Of a stretch of 64,000 bases of DNA, positions 17,776 through 26,736 are shown piece after piece (the first letter of the stretch is position 1; each line of letters starts with the position of its first letter). The notes under the pieces were generated by a model that was not told the DNA's origin, made no database searches, and saw only the letters and a list, made by a program, of their open reading frames with translations. This stretch comes from Pseudolysobacter antarcticus (GTDB taxonomy: Bacteria > Pseudomonadota > Gammaproteobacteria > Xanthomonadales > Rhodanobacteraceae): NCBI RefSeq assembly GCF_004168365.1, contig NZ_CP035704.1:1488001-1552000 (forward strand). Direction: 5' to 3'. Position numbers and translations under genes: made by a program.

Positions 17776-20436
17776 ATGCGTCTGAAGTTCACTGCAATAT
17801 CCGTACTGATTCTCTTTTCCGCAATTTGTGAGAGCAGCGCGGTTGCACAAACCATCGCCTGGCGTGTACCAACTTACGGTGCCAGTCCCTCGGTTGCCGG
17901 TCTAGGGCAGCAATCGCTGGTGTTTGATGCGAGCGACAACCCCTATCTTTTTGTCTACACCAGCGATAGCAATGGTGGTGGCATTCGGTTGACGCATTAT
18001 CGTGCGGTGGATGGATCGGCAGCGTGGCAGAAAGATATCTCCGTCATTGCACCGTCATCGAGTTCTCTGGGGTCTATTTACCCGACTGCCGCATTGACGA
18101 CCACCGCCGATGATGCCGTCGTTGCCACAACAAACTACGGTGCGGGGCATCTTTACGCGGAGGTTGCGCGTTATCGCGGAACTGATGGCAGCGAGTTATG
18201 GCGCGCAGGCGAATATCCGCAAAAAGATCTGGCTTATGCGGCGATCGCGACCGATAGCACGGCTAATATCATCGCCGCTGGCGCCTCGGGAATAGTCAAT
18301 ATAACGGTGATAAGCGGACATGTAGCCAAATTCAACAACAATGATGGTTCACTGGCCTGGAGTGTGGATATCGGTGCTGGCTCATGTGTGCCTGGCGCGG
18401 TTGCCAACCTACAATTCAGCACGGCGGCCATCGACAAGAATGGCGATGCCCTTGTCGCCGGATTCGCGACTCAGAATCAAAATACAGGCCTTGTCTTTTG
18501 CGTGGCGAAGTTAAGTGGTGTAGATGGTGCGCTGCTCTGGGCGTACGGCTATACACCGAGCGGCAGCCATCCCTCGGCTAACGATTTGCCGTCGATGGCA
18601 ATCGACTTGCAAGGCAATCCGATCATCGGAAATGCTTATACCCTTCCCAACACGAGTCCATATTTTAACTTTGCGCTCGTCAAGTTGAGTGGTGCAACCG
18701 GCGTTCCGCTTTGGTCGGAGGATCCCGTCGTGATGGGTGGCTCGAACGTTGCGAGCGCGTCGATCATCGCTGATGCAAGCGGCAATATCGTTCTATCTTC
18801 GGGAGGCGGTACGCGGAAATACTCGTCAGGCGATGGGCATCATCTGTGGCCTCAGGATTCGGCTATCGGAGGGGCTCCTGCGATCGACTCGTTAGGAAAT
18901 ATCCTGCTTGTACAAAATGCCTCGCACGACAGCACAGGCCCGAAGATGAATTTCCTCGCCTTGAATGGTGCGGACGGTTCGCAGTTATGGAGCAACAGTT
19001 TTGCGCTCGGTGGTTTCAACTACTGGGATGCGCTGGCTGTGGCGGTTGATCGCTCCGGGCATTTTGCCGCTGCGCAAACACAATCTTCGTTGTGCTGCAT
19101 CGGCAAGCAGTCGCTCATTCTCAAGGCACAAGGCACAACCGGTGCCATCGACTGGCACACCAACGATCGTGTGCTTGGGCCTAGCACTGCCACGCTGCTT
19201 GAACCCGGCCCTTATATCAGCCGCACCTCCGCACTTACGCCCGACGATGGCATCGTAAGCACCGGTTTTTCTTACAATCCCGACAGCGTGTCCGACTATT
19301 CAAGGCAGATCCTCGTGGTCAAGCGCTCGGCGCGGGATGGCCACCTAATGTGGTCATCGACAGCCAGTCTCGGCTCGGATGGATGCAGGCCCAGTGCGCT
19401 GGTCGTTGACGGTAACGGCGACGTCATCGTGGTGGGAAACTGTTTTTCAGAGCCACGCACGATCAAGTTGCGCGGCACTGACGGCAAGCAACTGTGGGTA
19501 GGCTCGGCGCAAAGCAGTTGTGCTTATGCAGTTGCTTCGTCGGTTGCCATCGATGCGGCGAATGACGTTTACGCAACAGGCTGGTGCCAGCAGCCAAATG
19601 GCCTGCTCACGGTAAAATACGCAAGCGCTACCGGCACACCTTTATGGACACAGATAACCGACAGCAGCTACTCCAGTCATTCACAGAATCTGGTTGCCGT
19701 AGATGCAACCGGAGGCGTGTTGATCGGCGGAGTGATCGATCCTTCCGGTAATGGTAGTGCTTTGGCGAGCAGTTTAAGTGTCAAGAAACTGCATGCTGGC
19801 GATGGAAGTCTGGTTTGGTCCAGACGCATCGATCGTCCCGCGAATGGCTATGATGAACTCGGTGTCATGGCGGTTTATCCAAACGGCGATTTAGTGATTT
19901 CTGGATCAGAAAACGGCACGACCAGCAATACGCTCAGTGCCAGGCTGAACTCTTCCGACGGCAGCGTGAAATGGATGACGCATGATCCTGCTGCGGTTTC
20001 TCCCGTGGCGATGATGCTTGATCCAGCCGGGGATGTTTTATTGGCCGGCGGGCGTTCGTTGTGGAAATACGGCGGCTCCGACGGCTCAATCGGCTGGGCA
20101 CTGACTAGTGCGCCTTCAGCCGACGGTTTCAGCGACAGTTTCAACGATGTAACACTTGATCATTCGGGCAACGTAGTGGCCACCGGCCAGTGCAGGGTCG
20201 GCGGCATTCGTCCATTTTGTGTCGCATCGGTCAACGATGCGACCGGGTTGCAAAATTGGCGTTTGATCGGCGTCGATCCGGGAAAATACACCGTCGGCAT
20301 TGGTGTGCTTGTTGCCAAGGATGGCGGCATTCTGGTGTCGACAAACTACGCTGTGCCAGATACGTCGCCGATGTCGTTGTTGCGGATCACTGGGCCATTT
20401 GCCGATGGAATCTTTGCCGCGGGGTTTGAGCCGTGA
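17776..20436 (+). CDS. Secreted PQQ-like beta-propeller repeat protein with IFxxGFE tail
   Basis: 886-aa exported protein of unknown function. After a signal peptide (MRLKFTAISVLILFSAICESSAVA) it consists of repeats built around LW / D-G-S-x-x-W strands (for example YRGTDGSELWRAG, LNGADGSQLWSNS, LRGTDGKQLWVG), as in PQQ-like beta-propellers. These alternate with segments such as ATDSTANIIAAG that match SBBP/NHL-like blades. No catalytic motif or tryptophan-docking PQQ residues can be assigned. It ends in FADGIFAAGFEP. ATG 17776 follows AGGGAAGG. It is convergent with the multicopper oxidase gene. Confidence 0.75.
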   Translation: MRLKFTAISVLILFSAICESSAVAQTIAWRVPTYGASPSVAGLGQQSLVFDASDNPYLFVYTSDSNGGGIRLTHYRAVDGSAAWQKDISVIAPSSSSLGSIYPTAALTTTADDAVVATTNYGAGHLYAEVARYRGTDGSELWRAGEYPQKDLAYAAIATDSTANIIAAGASGIVNITVISGHVAKFNNNDGSLAWSVDIGAGSCVPGAVANLQFSTAAIDKNGDALVAGFATQNQNTGLVFCVAKLSGVDGALLWAYGYTPSGSHPSANDLPSMAIDLQGNPIIGNAYTLPNTSPYFNFALVKLSGATGVPLWSEDPVVMGGSNVASASIIADASGNIVLSSGGGTRKYSSGDGHHLWPQDSAIGGAPAIDSLGNILLVQNASHDSTGPKMNFLALNGADGSQLWSNSFALGGFNYWDALAVAVDRSGHFAAAQTQSSLCCIGKQSLILKAQGTTGAIDWHTNDRVLGPSTATLLEPGPYISRTSALTPDDGIVSTGFSYNPDSVSDYSRQILVVKRSARDGHLMWSSTASLGSDGCRPSALVVDGNGDVIVVGNCFSEPRTIKLRGTDGKQLWVGSAQSSCAYAVASSVAIDAANDVYATGWCQQPNGLLTVKYASATGTPLWTQITDSSYSSHSQNLVAVDATGGVLIGGVIDPSGNGSALASSLSVKKLHAGDGSLVWSRRIDRPANGYDELGVMAVYPNGDLVISGSENGTTSNTLSARLNSSDGSVKWMTHDPAAVSPVAMMLDPAGDVLLAGGRSLWKYGGSDGSIGWALTSAPSADGFSDSFNDVTLDHSGNVVATGQCRVGGIRPFCVASVNDATGLQNWRLIGVDPGKYTVGIGVLVAKDGGILVSTNYAVPDTSPMSLLRITGPFADGIFAAGFEP

Positions 20437-20475
20437 CGCTATGCACTGCAGTCGGATAAAATTCTAATTGCCTGA

Positions 20476-20508
20476 CGAAATACCTCGCCAGAGGGACGAG
20501 GTATTTCG
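20476..20508. terminator. Convergent-gene hairpin
   Basis: CGAAATACCTCG (20476-20487) and CGAGGTATTTCG (20497-20508) form a perfect 12-bp stem with a 9-nt loop, between the convergent propeller and multicopper oxidase genes. It lacks a long T-tract, and probably ends transcripts from both sides. Confidence 0.65.
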
Positions 20509-20593
20509 AGGCGGATGACAAGAGGTTCAACCAACAAACTGATGCCGGGCGCGGCCACCGCAGTGCGAAGTAATGCGCTGCTCGCGGCTCACC

Positions 20594-22681
20594 TCAATGA
20601 TGGCCTTGCGACAAATTACCGGTGCCGTCATTCAGCATCACGCTGACGTTCTGCATCATGCCTTGGTCTTCGTGATCGAGGATGTGGCAATGTAAAACAA
20701 AATCGCCGATGTAACGCTCGTAACGTGTGCGGATCACCACCGTGTAGATGCCGTTCGGGTAGACGATCTTCGGTGGTGAAATCAGGCTCTTCACCCACAG
20801 CGTGTCTTTCCACACGCCTTTCAAACCGGCGTATTCCGGATCGATCGTGCCGCTCGCATCATCGATGGCGCCGGGTGCACTGACATCCTTGCCGTTCGGG
20901 TCGAGAATCTTGACCACCTGGAACGGATTCACGTGGATATGAAACGGATGGCCGGCGAGGCGCGAAGTCAGCGTCCACTCTTCTGCGGTGCCGAGCATCA
21001 GCTTGCGATCAATGCGTTTTGGATCGTAACGCTGCGGATCGTAGGGTGTACCACTGACCTCGAATTTGGTCTTCTTTTTTCCGGTTGTCGGATCGACATA
21101 ATTGGTGTCGATGAAGAACGTGAGCACTTGGCCCGGAGCTTTCAGTTCGTCTTCTTCGATATCAGGGTGCGGCGTGAAGCTCGATAGCTTGAGTCCATTG
21201 CTCAGGTCGGTGACGATCTTGTCCTGCATTGGTGCCGGCATCGTGCGCTTGGCTGCGGCGATCAGTTGCGTGCGCAGAAATTCATCGACATTGCCGCTCA
21301 CCGGCGTGCCGCCTTGCACGCCGACCAGGCCCATCAAACGCCGGCTCACCGATGCCTGCGTCACGCTGGCTTCCGCGGAAATGCTGTTATTGATGACGCA
21401 ATACGCGCCTTGCTCGGGGAACACCAGCAACGCATCGTTTCGATAACCCGGCTGCAACGTGGCGAGCGTTGTGCGTTGTGCGTTGGCCATGGTCAGACCA
21501 TCGGAGGCGATCAGGTGAAACGGCAGCGGTTCACCGGTGCAATTCTTGTCGATATACGAAGCGGTTTGCTCGACCGTGAGTCGATCGACGCTCGGCGCAC
21601 CAGCCTTGAGTTTGCGAAACTGCAACGCGATCGTATCGTGCACGCCGGCGTGGATCACGCGCCAGCGTTCGACATCGCCAGCCTTGGCGATGAAGGTCGG
21701 CAACACCTGACCGTTGATGCTGGTGTAGCGACCGGACTGGCCCCAGCTCGACGAACCGAACAGCGAATTATTGGCCGCATCCACATAACTATCGACGCCA
21801 CCGACATCGTTCGGATCGCAGATCCATTCGACAATCTTGCCGTCGACTTTTCTTGACTTCAACACACCCTTGTCGCGACACGCGTACTGGATCTGCTGCA
21901 GCACCAGCAGGCGCTCGGTGAACGCGCTGCCGTCGGCATTTTTCAGCAGCGTGTCGATATCGCCGTGACCATCCGTTGTGGGCAATCGATCGCCACGCAC
22001 TACCAGCGCGCCGACCATGCCGCTGGCCACTTGCAGCGCGGTCGAGCCGTGCCGGTGCGTGTGATACCAGAACGTGCCAGCCGGATGATCCGGTGGAATA
22101 TTGTATTCATACTGGAAACTCACGCCGGGATTGATCGACAGCAGCACGTTGTCGCTATTGCCCGACGGGCTGACCCACAGCCCGTGCGCATGCAGGTTGG
22201 TGCCGTTGAAGCAGTGTGGCGTATTCACCGCATCGATGACGTCGTCGTCGCTTGCCTCGGGTTTATGCGTCGTGCAACTCGGATCCGGCGGCAGCTTGTT
22301 GTGCAGGCTGACGCGCACGGTATCGCCCGGATAAACCTCGATCGTCGGTGCGACATGCGGCGCTTTCGGATCGACCGACGCACCGGTGTAACTGCGCAAA
22401 CGCACGGAGTCGTAATGACCGCTGGCGGGATTGTAGATTTTGCTGTCGGTGAATTCGATATTCAGATCGAGCTGTTTCTCGCTGGCCATGCGTGGCGCGC
22501 CGAGCGGCAACGCCATCAAGGTGGTGCGTGGCGCTGTGCCTTTTTTCACATCGAGCAGCGGCGGGTCGGTGACGATGCGCTGCTGCGCCCATGCCGATGA
22601 GATCGAGAGCGTGCCCAGAATCAGGATTGCCGCGCAATACAGCAATCCGCGAGAGTCGCGGTAATCATGGTGCGAGTTCAT
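20594..22681 (-). CDS. Secreted multicopper oxidase
   Basis: Exported copper enzyme of the laccase/CueO/bilirubin-oxidase superfamily, oxidising phenols, metals or bilirubin-like substrates with O2. It begins with a signal peptide (LLYCAAILILGTLSISSAWA). Copper ligands are present: HAHG at 154-157, FWYHTHRHG near 196-203, HPFHIHVNPF and HCHILDHEDQGM near the C-terminus, the last supplying the Cys-His bridge and the axial Met of type 1 copper. The length of 695 aa is long, with inserted loops. ATG 22681 has AGGGG 7 nt upstream. Unlike its neighbours it ends without the GFE tail. Substrate unknown. Confidence 0.88.
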   Translation of the reverse strand: MNSHHDYRDSRGLLYCAAILILGTLSISSAWAQQRIVTDPPLLDVKKGTAPRTTLMALPLGAPRMASEKQLDLNIEFTDSKIYNPASGHYDSVRLRSYTGASVDPKAPHVAPTIEVYPGDTVRVSLHNKLPPDPSCTTHKPEASDDDVIDAVNTPHCFNGTNLHAHGLWVSPSGNSDNVLLSINPGVSFQYEYNIPPDHPAGTFWYHTHRHGSTALQVASGMVGALVVRGDRLPTTDGHGDIDTLLKNADGSAFTERLLVLQQIQYACRDKGVLKSRKVDGKIVEWICDPNDVGGVDSYVDAANNSLFGSSSWGQSGRYTSINGQVLPTFIAKAGDVERWRVIHAGVHDTIALQFRKLKAGAPSVDRLTVEQTASYIDKNCTGEPLPFHLIASDGLTMANAQRTTLATLQPGYRNDALLVFPEQGAYCVINNSISAEASVTQASVSRRLMGLVGVQGGTPVSGNVDEFLRTQLIAAAKRTMPAPMQDKIVTDLSNGLKLSSFTPHPDIEEDELKAPGQVLTFFIDTNYVDPTTGKKKTKFEVSGTPYDPQRYDPKRIDRKLMLGTAEEWTLTSRLAGHPFHIHVNPFQVVKILDPNGKDVSAPGAIDDASGTIDPEYAGLKGVWKDTLWVKSLISPPKIVYPNGIYTVVIRTRYERYIGDFVLHCHILDHEDQGMMQNVSVMLNDGTGNLSQGHH

Positions 22682-23048
22682 TTTTATCCCCTGTAATTTA
22701 CGTGGTGGAACTATTTTTATACGTCGATATCGATTGCATCGAACAGATCGAACACGGCTTGATGTGCGCGCGGAAAAAACGCCGCGATCCAACCCTGCGC
22801 TTTTTCAATTCTTGTTTGCCGATCCGCCAGCGATCTATCTTCGCGTTCGGTTTTTCCGCGAATTGTTTTTCCCGCAGCTAGATAGAGTCGGCAGTGCTGA
22901 ACCTGTCTCACCAATTTTTGATTTGCTTGCGAAATCGCCGAGGGTGAACACCAGCGCAAAAAATTTTGCACGGTCGTGACAGTTCACTGCGCGAAAAACC
23001 GATAAGTGATTACGGGCCTATTTTTGGCCGGCACTTGCGGAGCTTGCG
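22682..23048. other. 367-bp divergent spacer, multicopper oxidase / YVTN operon
   Basis: It holds the start regions of two divergent transcription units. It includes a 10-bp palindrome TCGATATCGA (22724-22733) and, on the minus strand, a TATAAA that could be a -10 for the oxidase. No gene is seen. Confidence 0.45.
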
Positions 23049-26000
23049 ATGATGTTCTGTTCGGATTTTCAGCACGGCCGATGCTTGTCCCGCGTGCAGT
23101 GCGCTCGGCGCATGGCGAGTGGATTCGCACGTAGCGTCGTCGCCTTGGCGATGCTCTGGTGTCTGGCCATTTTCAGTAGCGCTCCGGCCGCTGCCGCGCC
23201 GTTCGCCTATGTTACCAATCGCACCGATGCCACCGTTTCGGTGATCGATATCGCCACCAATACCGTGGTCGCGACGGTGCCTGTGGGTGCCAATCCATAC
23301 AGCGCGACGGTGTCGCACGACAACGCCCGTATCTACGTTGCCAATTTCAGTGACAACAGCATCAGCATCATCGATGCGATCAGCAACACGGTAACCACCA
23401 CACTCACGAATTTCTGCACCAATCCGGCGTGGGTGACGATCACACCGGACGGCAGCGAGGCCTGGGTGAGCTGCTTCAACGGCGGCATCGTGCAACGGCT
23501 GAATCTTGCTTCGAACACGGTCACGGGCACGGTCAGCGGCATGTCGCGACCGCTCGGCATCGCCTTCAAGCACGATGGCTCGCGCGCTTACATCGTCTGC
23601 AATTCGGGATTCACGCTGCGCGTAATCGATACCGCGACGAATACACAGGTGGGAAGTATCGGCACCGGCTTCAATGCGATCGACGTGTCGATCGATCCCA
23701 CCGATCACTATGCCTACGTCGTCGCCAACGGTGACAACCGCATCGACATCCTTGATCTGACCGGACAGGCGTCGCCGAACTACTACTCGTTACCGTCGCC
23801 GCCGGTCGCGCTAACGCTCAATAGTGCCGGTACGCGCATCTACACCACGACCAACAGCGGTAACGTCTATAACGTCAACGTGGCGACATTTGCACTCACG
23901 CCGATCGGTGTCGGCGCGGGTCCGTACGGCCTTGATCTCACCGGTGACGGCAGTCGTCTGTACGTGACCAATGCCTATGCGGGCACGGTCTCGGCGGTGG
24001 ATGTCGCGAGCAATACCGTGATCGCGACGATCCCGGTCGGGGGCGGGCCACAGACCTTCGGCCACTTCGTCGCTAAAGGCCCGCCGCCAGCGACAAGCTT
24101 GCCGAGTGCACCGCGCAATCTCATCGCTACGGCCGGCATTGGCCAGGCCAGTATCAGCTTCGATCCGCCACTCGCACCCGGCGGCACGATCCTGCATTAC
24201 ACGATGAGTTGCGGCGCACACAGCGCCATCGGCACAGCATCACCGATCGTCGTCACCGGATTGAGCAACGGCGTATCCGTCACCTGCACCGCGGTGGCGA
24301 CCAACTCGATCGGCGACAGCGTGCCGTCGGCACCGTCGAATGCGATGACACCGATGGCCGTATTACCCGCGGCGCCGAGCAACGCCATCGCGACGCGTGG
24401 CAATGCACAGGTCAGCGTCGCGTTCACGGCGTCGGCCTACGATGGCGGAGCGCCGATCACGAGTTATGGCGTTACCTGTGGATCACAACGTATCAACGGC
24501 AGTGCTTCGCCGATCGTGGTCACTGGCCTCAGCAACGGTATCGCGGTGACGTGCGTCGTGGTCGCGACGAATGTGATCGGTGATGGCCCGGCGTCGGCGC
24601 CCTCGAACAGCGTGATACCCGCGTCCGTACCCGATGCAGCGACGGCCGTGGTCGCCACGCGCGGTAATACTCAGGTCAGTGTTGCCTTCATACCCGGCAG
24701 CAACCAAGGTTTGCCGATCAGCAATTTTCATGTCGTGTGCGCTACCCGGAGTGCGGATGGTTTGGCATCGCCGATCGTAGTCGGTGGACTGACCAATGGT
24801 GTAGCGGTGGCGTGCAGCGTGATCGCGACCAACGCGCTCGGCGACGGCCCGGCATCGGCGCAGTCGAATGCGGTCATCCCGGCGACGATTCCCGATGCGC
24901 CGCTCGCGGTCAGCGCGACACGTGGCAATGCGCAGGTCAGCGTCGCATTCACGGCGGGTGTGAGCAACGGCGGCGCGGTCGTGAGCGGATACACCGCGAC
25001 CTGCGGCAATCAGTCGATGTCGGGTGCCACGGCACCGATCGTCGTCAGCGGATTGAGCAATGGCGTGGCGGTCAGCTGCAGCGTGATTGCGAACAATGTG
25101 ATCGGCAACAGCGCGCCGTCCGCGCCGTCGAATAGCGTTACTCCGGCGACGGTAGCGGATGCGCCGATGAACGTCGTGGCGACGCGCGGCAATGCGCAGG
25201 TCAACGTCGCCTTTGATGCCGGCGAAGGCAACGGCGGTGCAGCGGTGAATGGATTCACGGCGACGTGTGGCGGTCAGTCGATTTCGGGTGCGGCATCGCC
25301 ACTGCTGGTCACCGGGTTGAGCAACGGTACACCGGTCAATTGCAGCGTCATCGCGAGTAACGATGTCGGCAACAGCCTTGCTTCATCGCCGTCGAACACG
25401 GTTACGCCCGCGACCGTGCCCGGCGCACCGAGCGCTGTTGTCGCCACGCCGGGCAACGCACGCGTAACGCTGGTATTCGCCGCACCAAGCGACAACGGCG
25501 GCAGTGCGGTCAACGGTTACATCGCGAGTTGCGGCTCGCAAAGCGGATTCGCTGCGGCCTCGCCGGTGATCGTCTCCGGCTTGAGCAACGGTGTGCCCGT
25601 GAGCTGCACGGTTTATGCGATCAACGATGTCGGCAACGGACCCGCATCGCTCGCATCAGCCGCGGTGACACCGATCATCGTCGCCAACATCTCGATCAGT
25701 GTCGATGACGGCGCCGATTTTCTGCCGGGCGGCACAACCATCAGCTATCTGATCGAGCTGAGCAATGCCGGTTCGACCGGTGTCAGCGGCGCGCATATTG
25801 TCGATGCGCTCGGCACACAGTTCAGCGCGACCGCGTGGATCTGCAGCGGCCAGGGCGGCGGCAGTTGCGCGAGCAGCGGTACTGGCGATCTCGATGCGCT
25901 GGTCAATCTGCCAGCCGGCGCGAGCGTGAGTTTTTTACTCAGCGGACTGCTCGCGCCATTGCCGGAAACACCGATCAGCAATACCGCGACGGTCACACTG

Positions 26001-26090
26001 CCGAGCGGCTACAGCAATACGCACGCCGGCAACGGCAGCACAAGCGATGGCCCGGATACAGTTGGGATTTTTCGCGGCAGTTTTGAATGA
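23049..26090 (+). CDS. Secreted YVTN propeller / FN3-repeat protein with GFE-like tail
   Basis: 1013-aa exported protein. Order: N-terminal extension and signal peptide ending near AAAAPF (~50), a YVTN-type beta-propeller (FAYVTNRTDATVSVIDIATNTVVATVPVG and repeats, ~53-340), six fibronectin type III modules of ~88 aa (~351-878), a DUF11-like domain (~879-1000), and the tail DTVGIFRGSFE. Each FN3 module carries two cysteines at fixed positions, suggesting one disulfide per module. The ATG has GGAG 7 nt upstream; an internal start at 23112 is also possible. Likely an adhesin or scaffold. It heads an operon with the next two genes (31-bp gap). Confidence 0.82.
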   Translation: MMFCSDFQHGRCLSRVQCARRMASGFARSVVALAMLWCLAIFSSAPAAAAPFAYVTNRTDATVSVIDIATNTVVATVPVGANPYSATVSHDNARIYVANFSDNSISIIDAISNTVTTTLTNFCTNPAWVTITPDGSEAWVSCFNGGIVQRLNLASNTVTGTVSGMSRPLGIAFKHDGSRAYIVCNSGFTLRVIDTATNTQVGSIGTGFNAIDVSIDPTDHYAYVVANGDNRIDILDLTGQASPNYYSLPSPPVALTLNSAGTRIYTTTNSGNVYNVNVATFALTPIGVGAGPYGLDLTGDGSRLYVTNAYAGTVSAVDVASNTVIATIPVGGGPQTFGHFVAKGPPPATSLPSAPRNLIATAGIGQASISFDPPLAPGGTILHYTMSCGAHSAIGTASPIVVTGLSNGVSVTCTAVATNSIGDSVPSAPSNAMTPMAVLPAAPSNAIATRGNAQVSVAFTASAYDGGAPITSYGVTCGSQRINGSASPIVVTGLSNGIAVTCVVVATNVIGDGPASAPSNSVIPASVPDAATAVVATRGNTQVSVAFIPGSNQGLPISNFHVVCATRSADGLASPIVVGGLTNGVAVACSVIATNALGDGPASAQSNAVIPATIPDAPLAVSATRGNAQVSVAFTAGVSNGGAVVSGYTATCGNQSMSGATAPIVVSGLSNGVAVSCSVIANNVIGNSAPSAPSNSVTPATVADAPMNVVATRGNAQVNVAFDAGEGNGGAAVNGFTATCGGQSISGAASPLLVTGLSNGTPVNCSVIASNDVGNSLASSPSNTVTPATVPGAPSAVVATPGNARVTLVFAAPSDNGGSAVNGYIASCGSQSGFAAASPVIVSGLSNGVPVSCTVYAINDVGNGPASLASAAVTPIIVANISISVDDGADFLPGGTTISYLIELSNAGSTGVSGAHIVDALGTQFSATAWICSGQGGGSCASSGTGDLDALVNLPAGASVSFLLSGLLAPLPETPISNTATVTLPSGYSNTHAGNGSTSDGPDTVGIFRGSFE
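24103..25680 (+). repeat. Six tandem FN3-coding repeats of about 264 bp
   Basis: Modules begin near 24103, 24367, 24630, 24893, 25156 and 25420. Each encodes a variant of SPIVVTGLSNGVAVTCSVIA followed by SAPSN.V.PA. The near-constant period and shared DNA words point to recent tandem duplication. Four related modules recur at 31722-32775 in the giant protein. Confidence 0.8.
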
Positions 26091-26121
26091 CGGCGATAGC
26101 AACTTCGCACAGGGGAAAACC

Positions 26122-26736
26122 ATGTTCATCCACTCACCGCGCTGCATGCGCTGGCAGCTCTTCGCCAGTGTTTTATTTTTCGCATTGCCGCTGCTGGCCA
26201 GCGCCGCGCCGTGCACGCCGACAGCAACGCCGTGGCTCACGCTGCGCATTACCGCTGGCGCGATGAGTGCCGCAGCTGATCGCACCACGATCGTGCGCGT
26301 GCATAACGATGGCTGCACCGAACTGCATCGTCCGAAATTTCTGCGCGCGTCCGGCGACTATCGGCTGAGTTTGCCCGCCACTGAAATTGCCGCCTTGCAC
26401 ATGCAGGTATCGAGCGATGTCTTGCGCGGTTTCGATGAACACCAGGTGCGTGCGACGATCGACGCCGCACAACCTGCGCAAGGCGCATCGCAAGCCGCAC
26501 TCAAGCCGCAATTCGCCGGCCAGCCGCAACGTCTTGCGGTGATGGATGGTGATCGCTACGAGCTGAGTTGGAACGATGCCGGCATTTCGCGCAGCGCGAG
26601 TTGGGTTGGTCTGTCCGATGATGCACAGGCCTATCCCGATATCGCTGCGTTGCAGATATTCGACCGCGTTTCGGCATCGCTGCGAAGCCTTGTCACGCGT
26701 GACGATGCGACAAAAGTCGCGGCGGCTGCGCCATGA
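26122..26736 (+). CDS. Small secreted protein of unknown function
   Basis: 204 aa with a clear signal peptide (MRWQLFASVLFFALPLLASAAP). The mature part has two cysteines (CTPTATPW and NDGCTE) that could form a disulfide, and an all-beta look. No family is recognised. ATG 26122 follows AGGGG. Its last 4 nt overlap the start of the giant metzincin-like gene (ATGA), so the two are made together. A role as partner, inhibitor or folding aid of that protein is inference only. Unlike both neighbours it lacks the GFE tail. Confidence 0.7.
   Translation: MFIHSPRCMRWQLFASVLFFALPLLASAAPCTPTATPWLTLRITAGAMSAAADRTTIVRVHNDGCTELHRPKFLRASGDYRLSLPATEIAALHMQVSSDVLRGFDEHQVRATIDAAQPAQGASQAALKPQFAGQPQRLAVMDGDRYELSWNDAGISRSASWVGLSDDAQAYPDIAALQIFDRVSASLRSLVTRDDATKVAAAAP

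Noticed and set aside
24103-25680. Regular repeats that could be mistaken for a CRISPR array
   Set aside because: The period is about 264 bp, the units are translated FN3 domains in one frame, and there are no short identical repeats with unique spacers.
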